NCBI GenBank assembly: GCA_045641065.1
Contig: JAZUGF010000057.1
Coordinates: 1-39,422, forward strand
Length of the DNA: 39,422 bases
Origin: UBA1723 sp045641065
Lineage (GTDB): Bacteria; Bacteroidota; Bacteroidia; Bacteroidales; Paludibacteraceae
Direction: 5' to 3'
In this document: one piece after another, positions 15,101 to 30,100 of the stretch
Position numbering within the stretch: position 1 is the first letter of the stretch
How the letters are laid out: the number at the start of each line of letters is the position of its first letter
Translations under genes and position numbers: made by a program
The notes under the pieces: model-generated
Databases searched by the model: none
Told to the model about the DNA's origin: nothing
The model's input: only the letters and a program-made list of their open reading frames with translations

Positions 15101-18100
15101 GGTGCTATGTATATCTCTTTCAACGGAGTTACAGGAGGTAATTTTAAACCGGATGAGTCGGACACTCATCCTTATATGTTCATTGATCCTAGGGATTCAA
15201 GATGTTATAATGATTTCCCTAACAATGTTCATTATTCAACGCCATATGCTACAGGAGACGCTGCTCATCCTACTACATATTTAGGTATTATGCATTGTGG
15301 TCGTATGGGAGCACCGGGATTTCCTCAAGCAAGTGAATCTTTAGGCCCCAACACCTATATGTTCGCCAACCGCAACAAGATAGCTTCGCTTGGAAAAGAT
15401 GTCAACTGGTTGCTTCCTCCTACATATTCTGATAATGATATTTATTATGTATGGAGCCATGGTGGTGGAGACAGGGGATATTATAATCCTCGCCAAAATA
15501 ATACTCGTGGAATTAATAAATCTGTTCCTAAGATCTATCCGATGTTAGGTATTCAGTATCCAAGAGAAATAGCTGAGGGAGCTAAAGGAAAAATCTCTAT
15601 CCGATTCTGGTTTATTGGCCCGGATAATAATAATGGTGGTTCTCAAAATGGAGGTTATTTCGGATTCTTCTCTGATAGACACGGAACTCAGAATGCTAAT
15701 GGAGATCTTGATACAAATCCATTTAATGCGACAGGTTGTTATTTGACATACGAAGGAGACTCCGAGAATGCAGGATGGACGAAGCAGATGGATATCAATG
15801 ACGACTTGATGGCAAATAACAACCATAACGATTGCTTGGTTCATACATATATAGATAATGTCAAACCGGGTTGGTATACAATGACAGTAGAATTCAAGTT
15901 TGATAAGAAGGAGAATTTTATCATTGATAACGACTGTCCGGTATTCTATCCAATGGTGGCTCCAGAGAACAACAACACATTGGTGGCTGTGGAATATTTG
16001 AGAGCAGATATGGAGGATGCGGGCAACAAGGTCAATACTCTGCCAGTATCACCAAAGGTATGTTCTAGTGTCGAGGCTGCATGTGAAGGTGACGCTATAA
16101 GTTTGTCTGTTACAGGACTAGGAAACAAAGCTGATTATCAAAAAGTTGAAATCAAGTGGTATGATGAAGCACATCCTGGTGTCGCTATTGGAACACTTGA
16201 TATAAATAATATTGGAAGTAATGGAGCTGCTCGTTTGGATGTCAATTTCCCCAATGAGGATGTGAACTATGTCACATATCGTTGTGATATGACTATCATA
16301 AAGGATGGAATCACATATAATTTATCCAATAGTGTAATTGTTGTCCGTGATCCTAAATGTAAGGATTGTGTGAATATTGGAGAAGATTTGAAGGATGTCA
16401 TATACAATAAAGACAATGATATTAGTCTTACTGCAAATACAGACCTTCCTATTGGCGCAACATTTGAATGGCAGTGGGGAGAGAAACGATACAAGCCAGA
16501 TTCACAATGGACTCCAATTCCTTCGACTAAGTGTGAATTGACTAACAATGGACAGAAAATCACTTTGTCTAATCTTGCTAAAAGTGATTTCTTTGGTGAT
16601 TCACTATATGTCCGTGTAGTTGTCAAGAATGGAGATCAAATTTTCTGTGCATCTAACGCAGTCAAACTAACTCTAAAGGAGGAGGCTTGTTGGTGGACTC
16701 TTGAAAATGTCACTAAGATTAATCCAATGGAGTATGAGGCACCTGCTAATAGTTCATATCGTATCGTATTCCATGTGCCTAACAAGGAAGAGTGGCGTAC
16801 TAAAGCTCCTGAACTTAAGATAACAGATATCCAGAAAAATATCAGTAAAACAGTCAAATGTACAGACAAGGATGCCAATGGCTGTTGGTATTATGAATTG
16901 ACTGCCACAACCGACTACGAGGTGACTGTCACAGATTTCTGTGAGACAACAGAAATCATGACAATCCGCGCAATCAAGGAGTGTCAGAGCTTGTCTGGTG
17001 ATGTGACTCGTGTATGGTATGATGATTTTGGTCAGTTCTATAATATTAATAACGATAAGGGATATCCTGAAATCACTCTTAATAGAGATGGCGAATCCTA
17101 TAATATATATGGAGAATGGAATCACCATTATGATTATTTAGGATTCAATAAATATAAAAGAGTAGTTGAAATCGATGGAAAACCGGCTCCAGATAAAAGT
17201 AAATTTAATTATTCTTTGCTGCCAGGGGAAGGCCGGGACAAAAGTGTCTACTACGAGGCTTTTGCTAAAGATTTGACAGGAGCAATCGTAAATGAGAATG
17301 TTTGGTTTGTTACTGATTATCCTAAATTGGAGGGAACATATCCATACAACGATTATAATAAAAGACTTGTTGATCTTGGAATTCAATGTTGGGATGGAAA
17401 TCGAAGAGGAATCGTAAACCTTCATGTCAAGGATAGTATTTATGCTATTGTATATAATCCATTCTTAGGATCATGTCTTGATTGGGGTATTATGATGGAC
17501 GACCATACTCCTGATGATGTTGATAGTGAGAAATTAGGAAGCGGAGTGTCAGGTAAGGGAGGTATGTTGATGATTAACATGCCGCCAAGTGGAGGTACTG
17601 TCTATAGTGCAGACTTTAAGTCTAAATGTGACAATACGGTAGCTACAATCTCTTGTTATGTGGCAAATGCCAACCATAAGGAGAAAAACGGAGAGGGAAA
17701 GACTATGCTTCCATGTAGTTTTACTATGCAGGTTACTGGTACAACACACGATGACGAAAATAAACATCGTTCTGGTCGTATTGTCACTCGTTTGGTAAAA
17801 CAAAAGGAGGAATATCAGGCTAATCCATGGACTCACATCACATTCCAGGTAAAGCTAGATAAACCTGCAGGAGCAACAAAAGATTCTCTCGGATATTATA
17901 CATATAATTTCCAGATTATTTCCGATCCGGTAGATTCAAAAGACGGTAACGACTTGTTGTTCGATGATATTGAGATTTTTGTTTGTGATCCGGATGTGTC
18001 TATCTCTTCAGAGGATAGCTTGACTCATGAGAAGGAGTTGGATCTATGTATCACTGATCCGCTTGACGCTAAAGTTTATGCTGTAACAGAAGTTCCATTC

Positions 18101-21100
18101 AACAATTTCTTTGCATCTCTTGAGAATATAGAGGTTGAATGGCAGTTGTGGAATGGTGGAACAGATACTATTAACGGATCATGGGAGTCTGTTTACCGAA
18201 GCAATGCAAGTCATGGTCGTGAGGAAAGAGTAAATCGTGAGCCAGGCGAGGATAAGTATGCTTATTTCTATCCATTGGGTAAGAAAGGAGATTACCGTCT
18301 TCGTATTATAGTGGCTGAAAATGCAGAGAAAACTTTGGATAATGTGCTTGCACAGTTGAATAATGATCAGTTTAATCCTCATGGTGAGACTTCATGGCCT
18401 AAACTGGATTGTGGTGGCTATACTCACTCAAGTGATTTCTGGGTGCATGTCCATGAAACCCGTGAAAATAGGGTTGTTGAGATTTCCGCTTGTCCGAAGG
18501 AGGTCGTGACATTGGAAGAGACTCTGCCTTTGGATTATGATTATGAATTCACAGACGCCAAAGGTAAAATCATAAAGAGTGGAACTACCAAGAAAGAGGG
18601 AGAGATTGTTTCTGTTGACGTTATCAAGACGAGCGGTTTTGATGTGTATCAATTGGTAGCAAGTCCCGGACTTATGCAGACAGATCAAACCCGTAGGGTT
18701 TGTCCTCGTGTCACAGAGTATAATCTGAGTGTTCCGCAGACATTGACTATTGAGTGTGAGAATAACGCTCAGTCATTGGCTTGTTTGTCTGATTTTGAAG
18801 GAGGTACAGAACTAAGAATCAACAAGCCAGCGTTGCCTTTCTGTGTGCCTAACGCTGCTGTAATGATGGAGTTGAGATCCGTCACTAACGTTTCGAAGAA
18901 CCAACTGGTCAGCAATTCCAATATTGTCCAAAAAGGAAATGAGTGGTATTTAAAAATACCTGGATATGAAAGTGTCGGTGATTACGATATTGAATGGCAT
19001 GCTTATGCTGTGAAACTTGATCCACAAACTGGAGATACTATTAAAGAAGGTGGCGTCCCAGTCAGAGTGCCTCTTCCTGAAGATCCAACTACAACTTGTA
19101 AGGTCAGGTTTGATGCATATCCTCAGCCAAAAGTGTCGCTTACTGGCCCTGAGGATGATGAGGTATGTCCTTTCCAGAACGATTTCGCAAAGGATACAGT
19201 GCTGAAGAGATTGCATGATGCTCATGAAGAAAAGCATGAACTTTATGATAAGTATAATAAATTAACTTCGTATACTGATGTCACAAAGATTACAAAGAAC
19301 GATAACCTTCTTGTTTATCAGTTGAAGGAGATTGCTGAATATGTATGGCGTAAGTTCAAGAATACAGATAGAGATAACAATATCTTCTATAATCAATATT
19401 ATGCTGATGCATTGTCTGCAACTGCTCCTAAAGAGATCTTCTCTTTCAATGTAAGTAATATAAGAACGGAGAACACTACTACCGAGCAGAAACTTATAGG
19501 TGATTATTTCCCTAACCAGTCTGTTTTTGTCCAGTTGTATAAATACCCTGATAATAATGCTGGCGATCCAGTCTTTGTTGTTAATGTAGCGACTCGTGAT
19601 GTTGCAAACAAAAAGACATTTACTGATGATGCAATGTCTATTGATTATTATCAATCAGTAAAATACTACACAGTAACTGATGATACTAAGGATGCCGGAT
19701 TCTATTTTATCAGTTCGTATTTCGACGGAGGAACAAACAAACTTCTCGTTGATAACGAGACTTTCAAGGAAAGAATGGATGAAGTGTTTAGTGTTGACGA
19801 TCTTGCTTACAATGCCTTCTACAATTATGCAAAAGACAAGAAAAATAAGATTACAGTCACTGTAGAGAATGGTACGGCACCTTTCCATTATGGATACGAG
19901 AATGCTATCGGTATAGGTTATGTTGATTCTTATTATGGAAAGAATGAAGCTCTTGTAGTCATCAATGATTGCGAGAATGCCACAACAAACTTTAGCGTAT
20001 TAGTTACAGATGCTAGAGGTTGTGTCGTAAAGAAAGACAGCAGCGTCGCATTTAAGACTGAGGATTTGACTGTGACATACGGTGATTTCGCCACAGGTGT
20101 CAAAGGTTCCTCATCTGCCAATCCTTTAGAAGTGGATGGTGAGGCATGTGTATTCCTTGTCCCTGATTTCACTTCTAAGAATGCTGACGGTTCATACAAG
20201 GATTCAACTTACTTGACTGCTACTAGCGGATGTGATCTTGAACTTGAGTACACTCAGTCACCTGCGGCAGGTACTGAGTTTGAAGGTGATTTTGAAGTCA
20301 TCTTGACTGCAGCTAACGGATGTGGACAGTTTGCCACTAAGAGAGTTTATCTGACTACAAATAAGCCATCCGTATGGCCTTCATTCAGTTATTCAGATGG
20401 AGATTGTCCAAACGACAACCGTATCGCAACTATTTCAGGATGGAGTAGTGATTACTCGTTGGTTGCTACAAGCAAGAAGATGAGTGATGACACTCCTGGT
20501 ACTGCTCCTACATTGAGTGCAAGTGCTACACTTGAACTTGAGTATGGTTACAACTATAATTTCGAGATTACACACGAACCAAGTGGATGTACTACATCAG
20601 TTGATTATGATGGTAAGATCAAACCAGGTGAGGATATCGAACAGTTGAAGTCAACTCAGTTGGAGTGTGAAGCGTCGCCAGCAATAAAGGCAACTGGAAT
20701 CACTAAACTAGATTCAAAAAACGATGTCGTTATAGCATACGATAATGTATACTGGCAATATACAACAGATAAAACCGCTGCTGAGAGCACATATTCTAAA
20801 TACAGATGGCAGTCTCCTGCGGATTCTTTATTCTCACTTGCCGATAAAGTGAAGATTGATAAGAATTCTAAATATTATGTGCGTCTACATATCGAACATG
20901 GTGGTTGTATTTGGAATTCATCTGAATGGTATGAAGTCGAGGTGACTAAGTATGGCGTGTTTGGTGAAGTAAGCGGACTTGTAGAGTGTAAGGGAACTCA
21001 GGTTACCCTTACTCCAGCCACTGCTGATATCTGCGCAATGCAGAATAATGGTAAGGTAAATTGGAATTTCATTAAGACATACAAGGATGGCAAACCATCA

Positions 21101-24100
21101 GAGACAGTTGCAATCACTGATATGGACGATGTGACTTGTAATGATGGCAAACTAACTCTTACATATAGATTCCCATATGATGATTTTGCTAATATCAAGT
21201 ACAGATTTATTGCTGAGTTTATTAGTGATGGAGGATGTAAGTCAGAGATAAAGACAAAGGACTTTGAAGTTGTAAAGGCCAACGATTATCACATCGTAGG
21301 TCCAGAACATGTGACATCATGTGCTAAGGTTGAGTATAAATTGTTGAAAAACAGCGACAATAACCCAATCAATTGTTCTACATGTACTGTTGATTGGAAA
21401 TATGTATATGAGAATGGTACTCTAAATGAGAATAATAATTTGAAGACCAAGTCCGTTTTCTCTCCAGTAATCAGTGAAAATTCTAAATTCAAGATTCAGG
21501 CAATAGTTACAGAACAGGGATGTGAGGCTTTGTATGAGATGCCAGCAACAGTTGACGTTGTAGATCCACAGTTGACTATTGATGGAGAAAGTGAGATTTC
21601 TATCTGTCAGCCGTTGACACTTACAGCAAAGACTACACCTACAACAATCAATGAGAAGTCAGTCTTTGATTATTACAAGATCAAGTGGTTTAAGAAGAAT
21701 TCATTAGAAGCAGAGTATGAAGAGATCGCAGGACAGACAAGTACGACTTATTCTCCTGTATTGTCAAATCCTGGAACTTATTACTACAAGGTTCAGATTT
21801 ACAATACAGATGCTGGTTCTGAATCATGTATCAAGGAGAAAGAGCATAGGGTAGTGGTTAGCAACACAGGAGCAGTAGCTCTTTTGGCTAATGCTACTGA
21901 AGTCTGTGAGGGAGAAACAATCAATATCAAGTTTACTCCTGCCACAGGTTTTGATACAGACTGGATATTGAATGGAAAACCTGTTAGCGCAACAAACAAT
22001 GAGTTGGCCATCGGGGATGCCGGAACTTACGAGTTGAAGTTTGCTGCAAGCAAGGGTGAATGTAAATACAACCGAACAGTGACATTCCGTGTCAATCCAA
22101 ATCCAGTATTTACTCTTACTGAAGATCCAGTTTGCTCTCAGAGTGAGATTTATTTCAATGCGAAGAAGAGTGCAAATGATGATGAGGTTACGGTACAAGA
22201 CACTGTTAATAAAGATCATAAGGTACATGGTTTCGCTTATTACGACCGTTTGATGGATAATAAGTTGAAGATTAGTGAGACTACAGATGATGTGACCGAT
22301 TACCAGCCTTACGATACAAGTGCTGCCACACAACAGTTTAAGAAAATTGTTGCTTATATTGATTACTTGTTTGTTTCTAACCAGATGAATTATGGAAATG
22401 ATCTTGTATCGTATAGTAATTTGAAGAATGGACAGGTGGCGAACAACCGTGGAGGTGTGCTATCTGGTTATAGCTCGACTGATAAGGAGATTGCAAAACA
22501 GATCCAGACACTTTTGGAATCAAAATTCGGTAGCGAAGAGATTGACGCAATCAACTGGTCTGTATATAAAGATACAATTTCTCCGAGTGTGTTCATCACA
22601 GTGAACCGTCGTATTGGAAAGAAATATAATGATGAGACATCTAATGATGAGACATCTAATGTAAAATATGTGGCTGTTTCGGAGTCATCAGAGCAACAGG
22701 CTCATAAGACAGGTGTGCCATCGACACAGAAAGTCGGTTGGTATATCTTCGGTACAAAGAATGAGTCTGAGCAAGATGGTACGTTTACCGACGGATATAT
22801 CTCCGATGGTGAATATGCAAGAAAGATGTATGATCCAAGCCAGATGGTGTCGGGCCGTGGATTCAAGGTTACTGCAAATGTCACAAACAATACATCAGAC
22901 GACTATTATGACTATGTTTGGGAGAATGATTTCGGAAAGACATGGGGGTCTGCTGGAAGTAAGGATGGTTACATCTATTCAGATATCTGCGAAGGCAGTA
23001 TCCCATATACTGTTACCGTAGTCAATAGACGTACATTCTGTCATACAAAGAATAGTGCAAACCTTCCTGTTAAGTTTGGTGATTTGCAGATTACTGGCGA
23101 GGGTGGAGTGTCTTATAATTATGTGGACGCTGACGCTCCTGTGACAAGCAGTGCTGTACTTCTTGGTACAAAAGTAGCAGAAAAGACAAATGGTTGTAAA
23201 TCAGTCGCTCCAGAGATTGATGTTGAATCGTTAGTCGCAACACTTTCATGTGATAGTAAGAATATTCTAGGAACTGCGACTTGGACACAAACTCCAGCAA
23301 AGGATGCAGAAGTCAACAACGGAGACCGTATCTATTTGACTGTAGAATTCACTTCTAATTCAAAATGTATAGTTAAGAAGAAACTTGATGCATACTACGT
23401 TATCAAAATTCCAGAGGCAATGTCCGCAACAACAGTTCCGGATGCCAAGGTATGTGGTGATGCGACATATTCAAAATCATTTGAAGTAAGTGGAGGAGTG
23501 CCTTCTTCTTCAGGTTATATGATTGCTGAACTTACAAGCGATCAATATTCAACATCTGCCGACGGTAAAACAGTTACATTGAATGTCCCTGCTGGTAATT
23601 ACAATTTGACTGTTTCGGATAAGAATGGATGTTCAGTGAAAGTTCCGTTCAATGTAACAAAGATTGTAGTGGAACAACCAGAGATTTTGTTCTCTCCAGT
23701 TTGTGATGATGCTACGACTTCTCTTTCAATCAAGACACCTAACGAGACTAAATATACTTATACTTGGAGCCCTAAGGTGCCTGAGAATTTGTCAGCAGCT
23801 ACAGATAACAATATTAAGTTTACTTTAACTGCAGCATCTAAAGAACTTGCTACATGTACTCAGACTGCTGAGACTACAGTCGTATTCAAGAAGAAACCAG
23901 ATTTGTCATGGAATGATGCGATAACTGGAAATAATGTTTGTGCAAAAGAGAATGAGACATATGCTCTTGCTGTAAACGCAACAAATGTTGAATCAGAGAC
24001 ATATACATGGACAATTGATGGAGGTACACTTGATAATAAGAATTCAAAGAGTGTAAACGTTACACCATCTAACAGATGTTCAGGAAAGATAGAATATAGT

Positions 24101-27100
24101 GTTTTGGTTAAGAATCCTGCTGGTTGTGAAAATACAATTTCAGGATCATTCACAATCACGACTCCAACTCTAACATTCAACATCCCTGACAGTAAGAAGA
24201 ATCTAGAATTGACAAGTACAAATTGTGAGTTCTTGGTTCCTAATTATGTTGATTCAATACAGAACAATCTTGCATTTAATAAAGCAGTATCATCTTGTGA
24301 TAGTGAGATTCACTATTCTCAAACTCCTGCTGCAGGAACCGAAATTACAGAGAACACAACAGTGACAATCACTGCTACTGATTTCTGTCATGCAGAAGGT
24401 GCTTCACAAGAGGTTAAATTGACTGTGCCTGCACATGTCTCGATTAAGAACATCAAAACTGATTCAGTTACATGTTATGGCGGTAAGGATGGATCAATTC
24501 AAATCGCAAACCCATCTACAGATGTAGAAGGAGGAAAAACTCCATTTAAGTATTCATATAAAAAAGCTTCCGATGCGTCATATACATCATTAGCTGGTGC
24601 ATCGGTTTCAGAACTTTCACATGGTTCTTATGATTTCCATATTGAGGATGCGAACGGATGTCATGCAGAGAAGAGAGTGACTGTTTATCAGCCATCTCAG
24701 ATAATTTATTTGTGGAGTCCAATGAATGCAGAGTGTTATGGAGAACAGGGAACGATTGTGTTTGAAGCAATCCCAGAAACAGGAAATGGTGCTCCATTCA
24801 AGTATTACTATGGTACTACAAAAGAAACTGCAAATACCGAATTCCCTACTGATTCTAAATTCTCTGCTGGTACATACTATATCAGAGTAGAGGATAAAAA
24901 GCACTGTTCAAGTGATACAATTAAGGCTATTATTAATCAACCAACTCCATTCATCGCTGGTGAAATATCTTCAGTCGGACAGACAATTTGTGAAGGAACA
25001 GCTGCGGATGAAATCCCTAGCGTCGCTCCTGCGCAATCTATCATGACCGCTACAATTTCTTATCAGTGGTATAAGGATGGCGTGAAAATTGAAGGAGCAA
25101 ATGGTGCAACATATATACCAACAGAAACAACCCCTGGTACTTATGTTTATACTCGTAAGGCTGCAGATGACAGGTGTAAGACTGAAGGTGAATTTAGTAC
25201 AGGAAAATGCACTTTGGTTATCAACAAGAAACCTGTACCTACATTGTCGTTGTCAGTACCTGATGATAATGTCTGTGTCAACGGAGTATTGCCAAATGCA
25301 GAAGGAAGATATCCTATCTCAGTGAGCATTGTTGACCAGGCTGTTACATACGACTATACTTATTCGTATTCTTCAAATGTTAAGAAGTCTATCCCATCAG
25401 ATAGTGTTCTTGCTGGAGATAAGAAGTGTGGAGGAGTAGTTGAGTATAGTGTCACTGTGACAAATACAACTACTCTATGTTCTGGTTCAGATACTAAGAG
25501 TTTCACTATTGCGACTCCAACAATCGCATTCACTGATGTGGCAAAGAGTGCGGCTGAGACATCAATTCCTGCAGAAGCAAAAGGAAATTGCGTGTTCGCA
25601 ATTCCAGAGTTGACTAAAGAAAACAAGGGAGTATATGCCGATATCTGCGACGTCGCTTCATCATGTGCGACGGGAGTTTCATATTCAATCAAGGACGGCG
25701 TTGGTGGTCAGGATATTCCTTCAAACAGAAATTCTGTCAACGTGACTATCGTGGCATCTGACAATAGCGGATGTGCTACTGCAGAGATCCCAGTGTCTAT
25801 TAAGAAACCTGAGGCATTGACATTCAGTGTGGTTGCTACAACTACACCAATCTGTAATAATGCCAAGACTACAATTGAACTAAATGCTTCATACGGAACA
25901 CCATCTTATACTTATAGCTTGGTATCGCCAACAGAAATGCCAGCTGGCATGACTTTGGATCAAACAGAAGCAAAGGCAAAGAATGTTCCTGCTGGTACTT
26001 ACTCATTCTCGGTAAGAGATGGAGCTGGTTGTACAGCTGGTCCAGTGTCTGTAACTATTGAAAAATTCACCGATTTTGAGACTGCACCGTCGATTGCAAC
26101 TGGCAAGGAATTACAGACAATTTGTTTGGGTGAGGCTCCAGAAGCATTCAGTGTGGTAGGTGCTACTACTCATGGATCAGGAATTTCTTATCAGTGGTAT
26201 GAGACAGAGATCGCAGATGCTAATATTATAAGTGGAGCGACTACAGAGAACTATACACCTGCAACTCCTGCGGCTGCTGGTGAGTATACATATGTAGCAA
26301 AGGTAACAGACGAGTGTAGTGGAAAGATTGTTCCACTTACATTCAAATTGAAAGTTAATGCTCTACCAAATGTCTCATTGTTTCCATCAAATATCTGTGG
26401 AGAATCAACTTCATTTGTTGCACTTGTAGAAGGAATTTCTACTGGTTATAATTTCTATTGGAGTGAAACAGGTACGGATGGCTCATTTGTAGCTGGACCT
26501 TCATCTCAGCCACTTTCATTGAAATCAAACGAGAATGTGGTGACAAAGACATACTATGTTTATGCAGAGAATGATCTTACTAAGTGTAAGGGAACTGCTG
26601 TCGGACCAATGACATCAAGCTTATATCGTCCAGCTGCAATCACATTTGGCGAAATAGCTAAGGTATGTCCTACGATTTCAGGTAAGCCAGAGAGTGGAAG
26701 TGATATTGAGATTCCTTACTCTAATTTGGTCGGTAATATTGAAAGTGTTACTGTAAAGGGCAACGCTACAAATATACTTAAGTCTACTGCAGGTGGTAAG
26801 ATCACTTTGAATAATAAGATCTCCGCTAACACAACATTCACAATCACAGTAAAGAATGGAACAATTTGTGAATCTTTGGTGATTGATAAGACAGTTGAGG
26901 TTTACACTGCTCCGGTATTTACATTGCCAGATTGGGATCCAATCTGTAAGGGAGTTTCAACTATGACAGAATTGCCTGCAGTTTCTGTCACTTGGGATGA
27001 TAATGGCAATACATCAGCTCGTTCTCAGGGATGGTATAGAGGAGACGCAAAATTTACAGCTGCAGAAATCAATAGTCTAACAGCAGGTAAATATACATTG

Positions 27101-30100
27101 ACATATAAGGCTGTTGATGGATGTGGATTGGAGACTATAGATGATTCTAAAGTATTTACTGTTAATCCAAATCCAGCATTACTTGCTTCTGTCTATAGAA
27201 ATGAAGTATGTGGTACTGAAGGTGTAATAGAGGTCAACCTTGTAGGAGATGAATATTCATATACCGTTAATGGAACCCCAGTCACTGAGACAAGTGGAAA
27301 AATTAATGGACTTGGTGCTGATACTTATACAGTTGAGGTGACCGATAGAAATGGATGTAAGAGTTCTTCTTCTATGGTTATCAAACCATATGGAACTTTC
27401 AATGGAGGTAAATTAAATACTATTGATCCTATTTGTTCTAATTCTAAAGAACCACTGAAATCAATAACTTTTGCAGTTAATCCTTCAGGTGCAACTTCAT
27501 TTACTTATAAATGGTCTCATTTAAGCGAGACTACAGATACATATACTCCGATTGTCCCACCGTTGTCAAAAGATGCAAATGAAAATTATATACCGGGTAC
27601 TTATACATATACTTTGACTGTCGCAGATAAAGGTAATGCATCATGTGGTAAGGCTAACCTAACTGCTACAATCATAGTTAAGCCACAGCCAACAGTAACA
27701 CTTGCTGCTGATAAGGATAAGAGTTGTAATGAGAATATCACATTTACTGCCACTCCAAGTGGAGCTGCCGCAGGTAAGGGATATAAGTATAAGTGGGATT
27801 CTTATGATTTTGAAAATTCAAAATGGGAAGAAGGTAGTTATGAAAGTGACGCTTCTATATACAACTACAGAGACAACCTATTTGCGATCTCATATACAAA
27901 AAAGACGTTTGCTTACAAAGTTACAGTAGAGTCTGATGGATGTGAGAGTACAACTACGGATTCTGTTTCTGCAACAATGTATGCGAAACCTGTGATTGCA
28001 GGATTCACTGCTCCTACAGAAGAATCAGATCTTTGTGCAAACAACGCAACATTTAATGTAACTGCTAACTTTAATTCTTCTACTCAAGGTTATATGGTAG
28101 GAGAGAACTCATACACATGGAAACTTGATGGAGTTGATTTTAGTACTACAGCAACTAATACAGTTTCATTTACCAAGAATGAGGCAAAACGTTGTGGTGG
28201 TGAATATAACTACACTTTGGTTGTAAAGAACTCAGAGAGTGAGTGTGAGAGTGAGGTCAAAGAAGGAAGTTTCACGACATCTGTCGCTGTTCCTACGATT
28301 GGTACTGTAGATCCAATTGTTTTGACAGGTCAGAATTGTGAGTTTAATTTCCCTGCTGATCGTGTTCAGGATGCAATTAATGCAGTTTACTCTTCTTCAT
28401 GTGGATTGTCTGCTCAATTCAAGTCTTATACTGGAGTAGAAGTTGGCACTCCAATTACATCTGATAAGAATATTACAGTGGCTGTGTCTGATGGATGTAA
28501 TACAGTTAACGTTCCAGTTAAGTTGCAGATGCCTGTTGCTTTGGAGTTGGATGACGCTGCTATTGCGGCTAATATTCAGAATGTAAGTTGTAATGGAGCT
28601 GCTGATGGTAAGATCAAATTGGTTGTAAAAGACGGTACTGGTGCTGCTCCATATGAGTATGCAGACGGTTGGATCGAGAGCTTGGAGTCTGGTTGGAAGA
28701 CAACTGCTGAGTTTGGAAGCAAGACTGTAGGCAAATATAAGATGTCGGCAAAAGATGCCAACGGATGTGTTGTCAAAGGTGAGTTTGAAGTGACAGAGCC
28801 AACTAAGTTGAATGCAACTATTTCAAGCAACACAACTGTATGTAAGGATGTTGCATCACCAATTAAGGTTAATGTTTCGGGTGGTACAGCTCCATATAAG
28901 GTCACTTTGAAGAATACAGAAACTTCTGCAGAAGAAGTGAAAAATGGAACTTCAGATCAGGTTGAGTTTGTATTCGAGTCGACAAAGAAGGGCTCTTATA
29001 CAGCTACCGTAGTTGATGCTAACGGCTGTACCGTCGACAACTTGAAATCTACAATCAACGAATATTCTGGATTGAAGTCTGCTATACATTTTAGCAATGA
29101 ACCTGCTGAATATACAATGTGTTCAAACTCTACAACACGTCCGACTATTGAAGTGATTGCAGCGTCGTATTCTACTGATGTGAATGCATTGACTTATAAA
29201 TGGACAGAGACATCTAATGAGTCAACACCAGCAACGATTTCTCCTAATAAGTCTGCATCTTCACATACACCAACAGAGGATGTTGCCGGAGTTTACAAGT
29301 TCTATGTATCAGTAACTGATGCATGTACAAAGCAGACATATGATATTGCAACTCCTTATGTCTTCACAGTGAAGAAACATCCAGAAGTTGAGATTGTACT
29401 TCCTGGAGATCCTTTGTGTGACGGAAGCCCAATCACATTGACTGCTAATGTTAAGAATAAGGCAGATGGAGAGACTTACACATATAAGTGGAATGATGCA
29501 TCTAGCACTGTGACTTCAACATTGTCGGTTTCTACGACTGGAAATTATGTTGCTTCTGTCACTTTGGATGGATGTACTGCAAAAGCAGGAAGAGATATTG
29601 TGATGGGTACTCGCCCTGCGGATCCTACATTGGAGAGCAATGATGAATCTTGTGAAGAAATCATTTACTTTACAGCTAAGGGAGCAAACACTGCTAATGG
29701 TGAATATTATGTATGGACAGCTAAGAATGGTTCTGTTGATGCAAATACATCATCTACTAACCATATTAGTTTCTCAGGAGAGAATACTCAGGTCACATTA
29801 GCAGGTTGGACTGTTACAATCAAGGATACTAAGGGTTGTACAAGTAAAAATCCTGCATATAAGGAGGCGTATATTTATAAGAAGCCTACATTCAATTTCT
29901 CTGTTCCAACAAATGCTTGTCCTAACGTGGCAAGTTATCCAGTTGGAATTGATGTGAAGTATGTTTCAAATCCTGCGACTTATACAACTGTTTGGAGTAG
30001 CAACGTCGCAACGAGCGATAAGAACAATGGTGCTATCAGCAAGAAAACAGATGAGTGTGAATATACTTATTCATTCGACGTTACTGTTACTGATGAGCAT

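Noticed and set aside
21824..22333. Minus-strand frame of 169 residues opposite the giant gene
   Set aside because: It is one of many antisense frames caused by the codon bias of the plus-strand gene, and the plus frame is clearly coding here.
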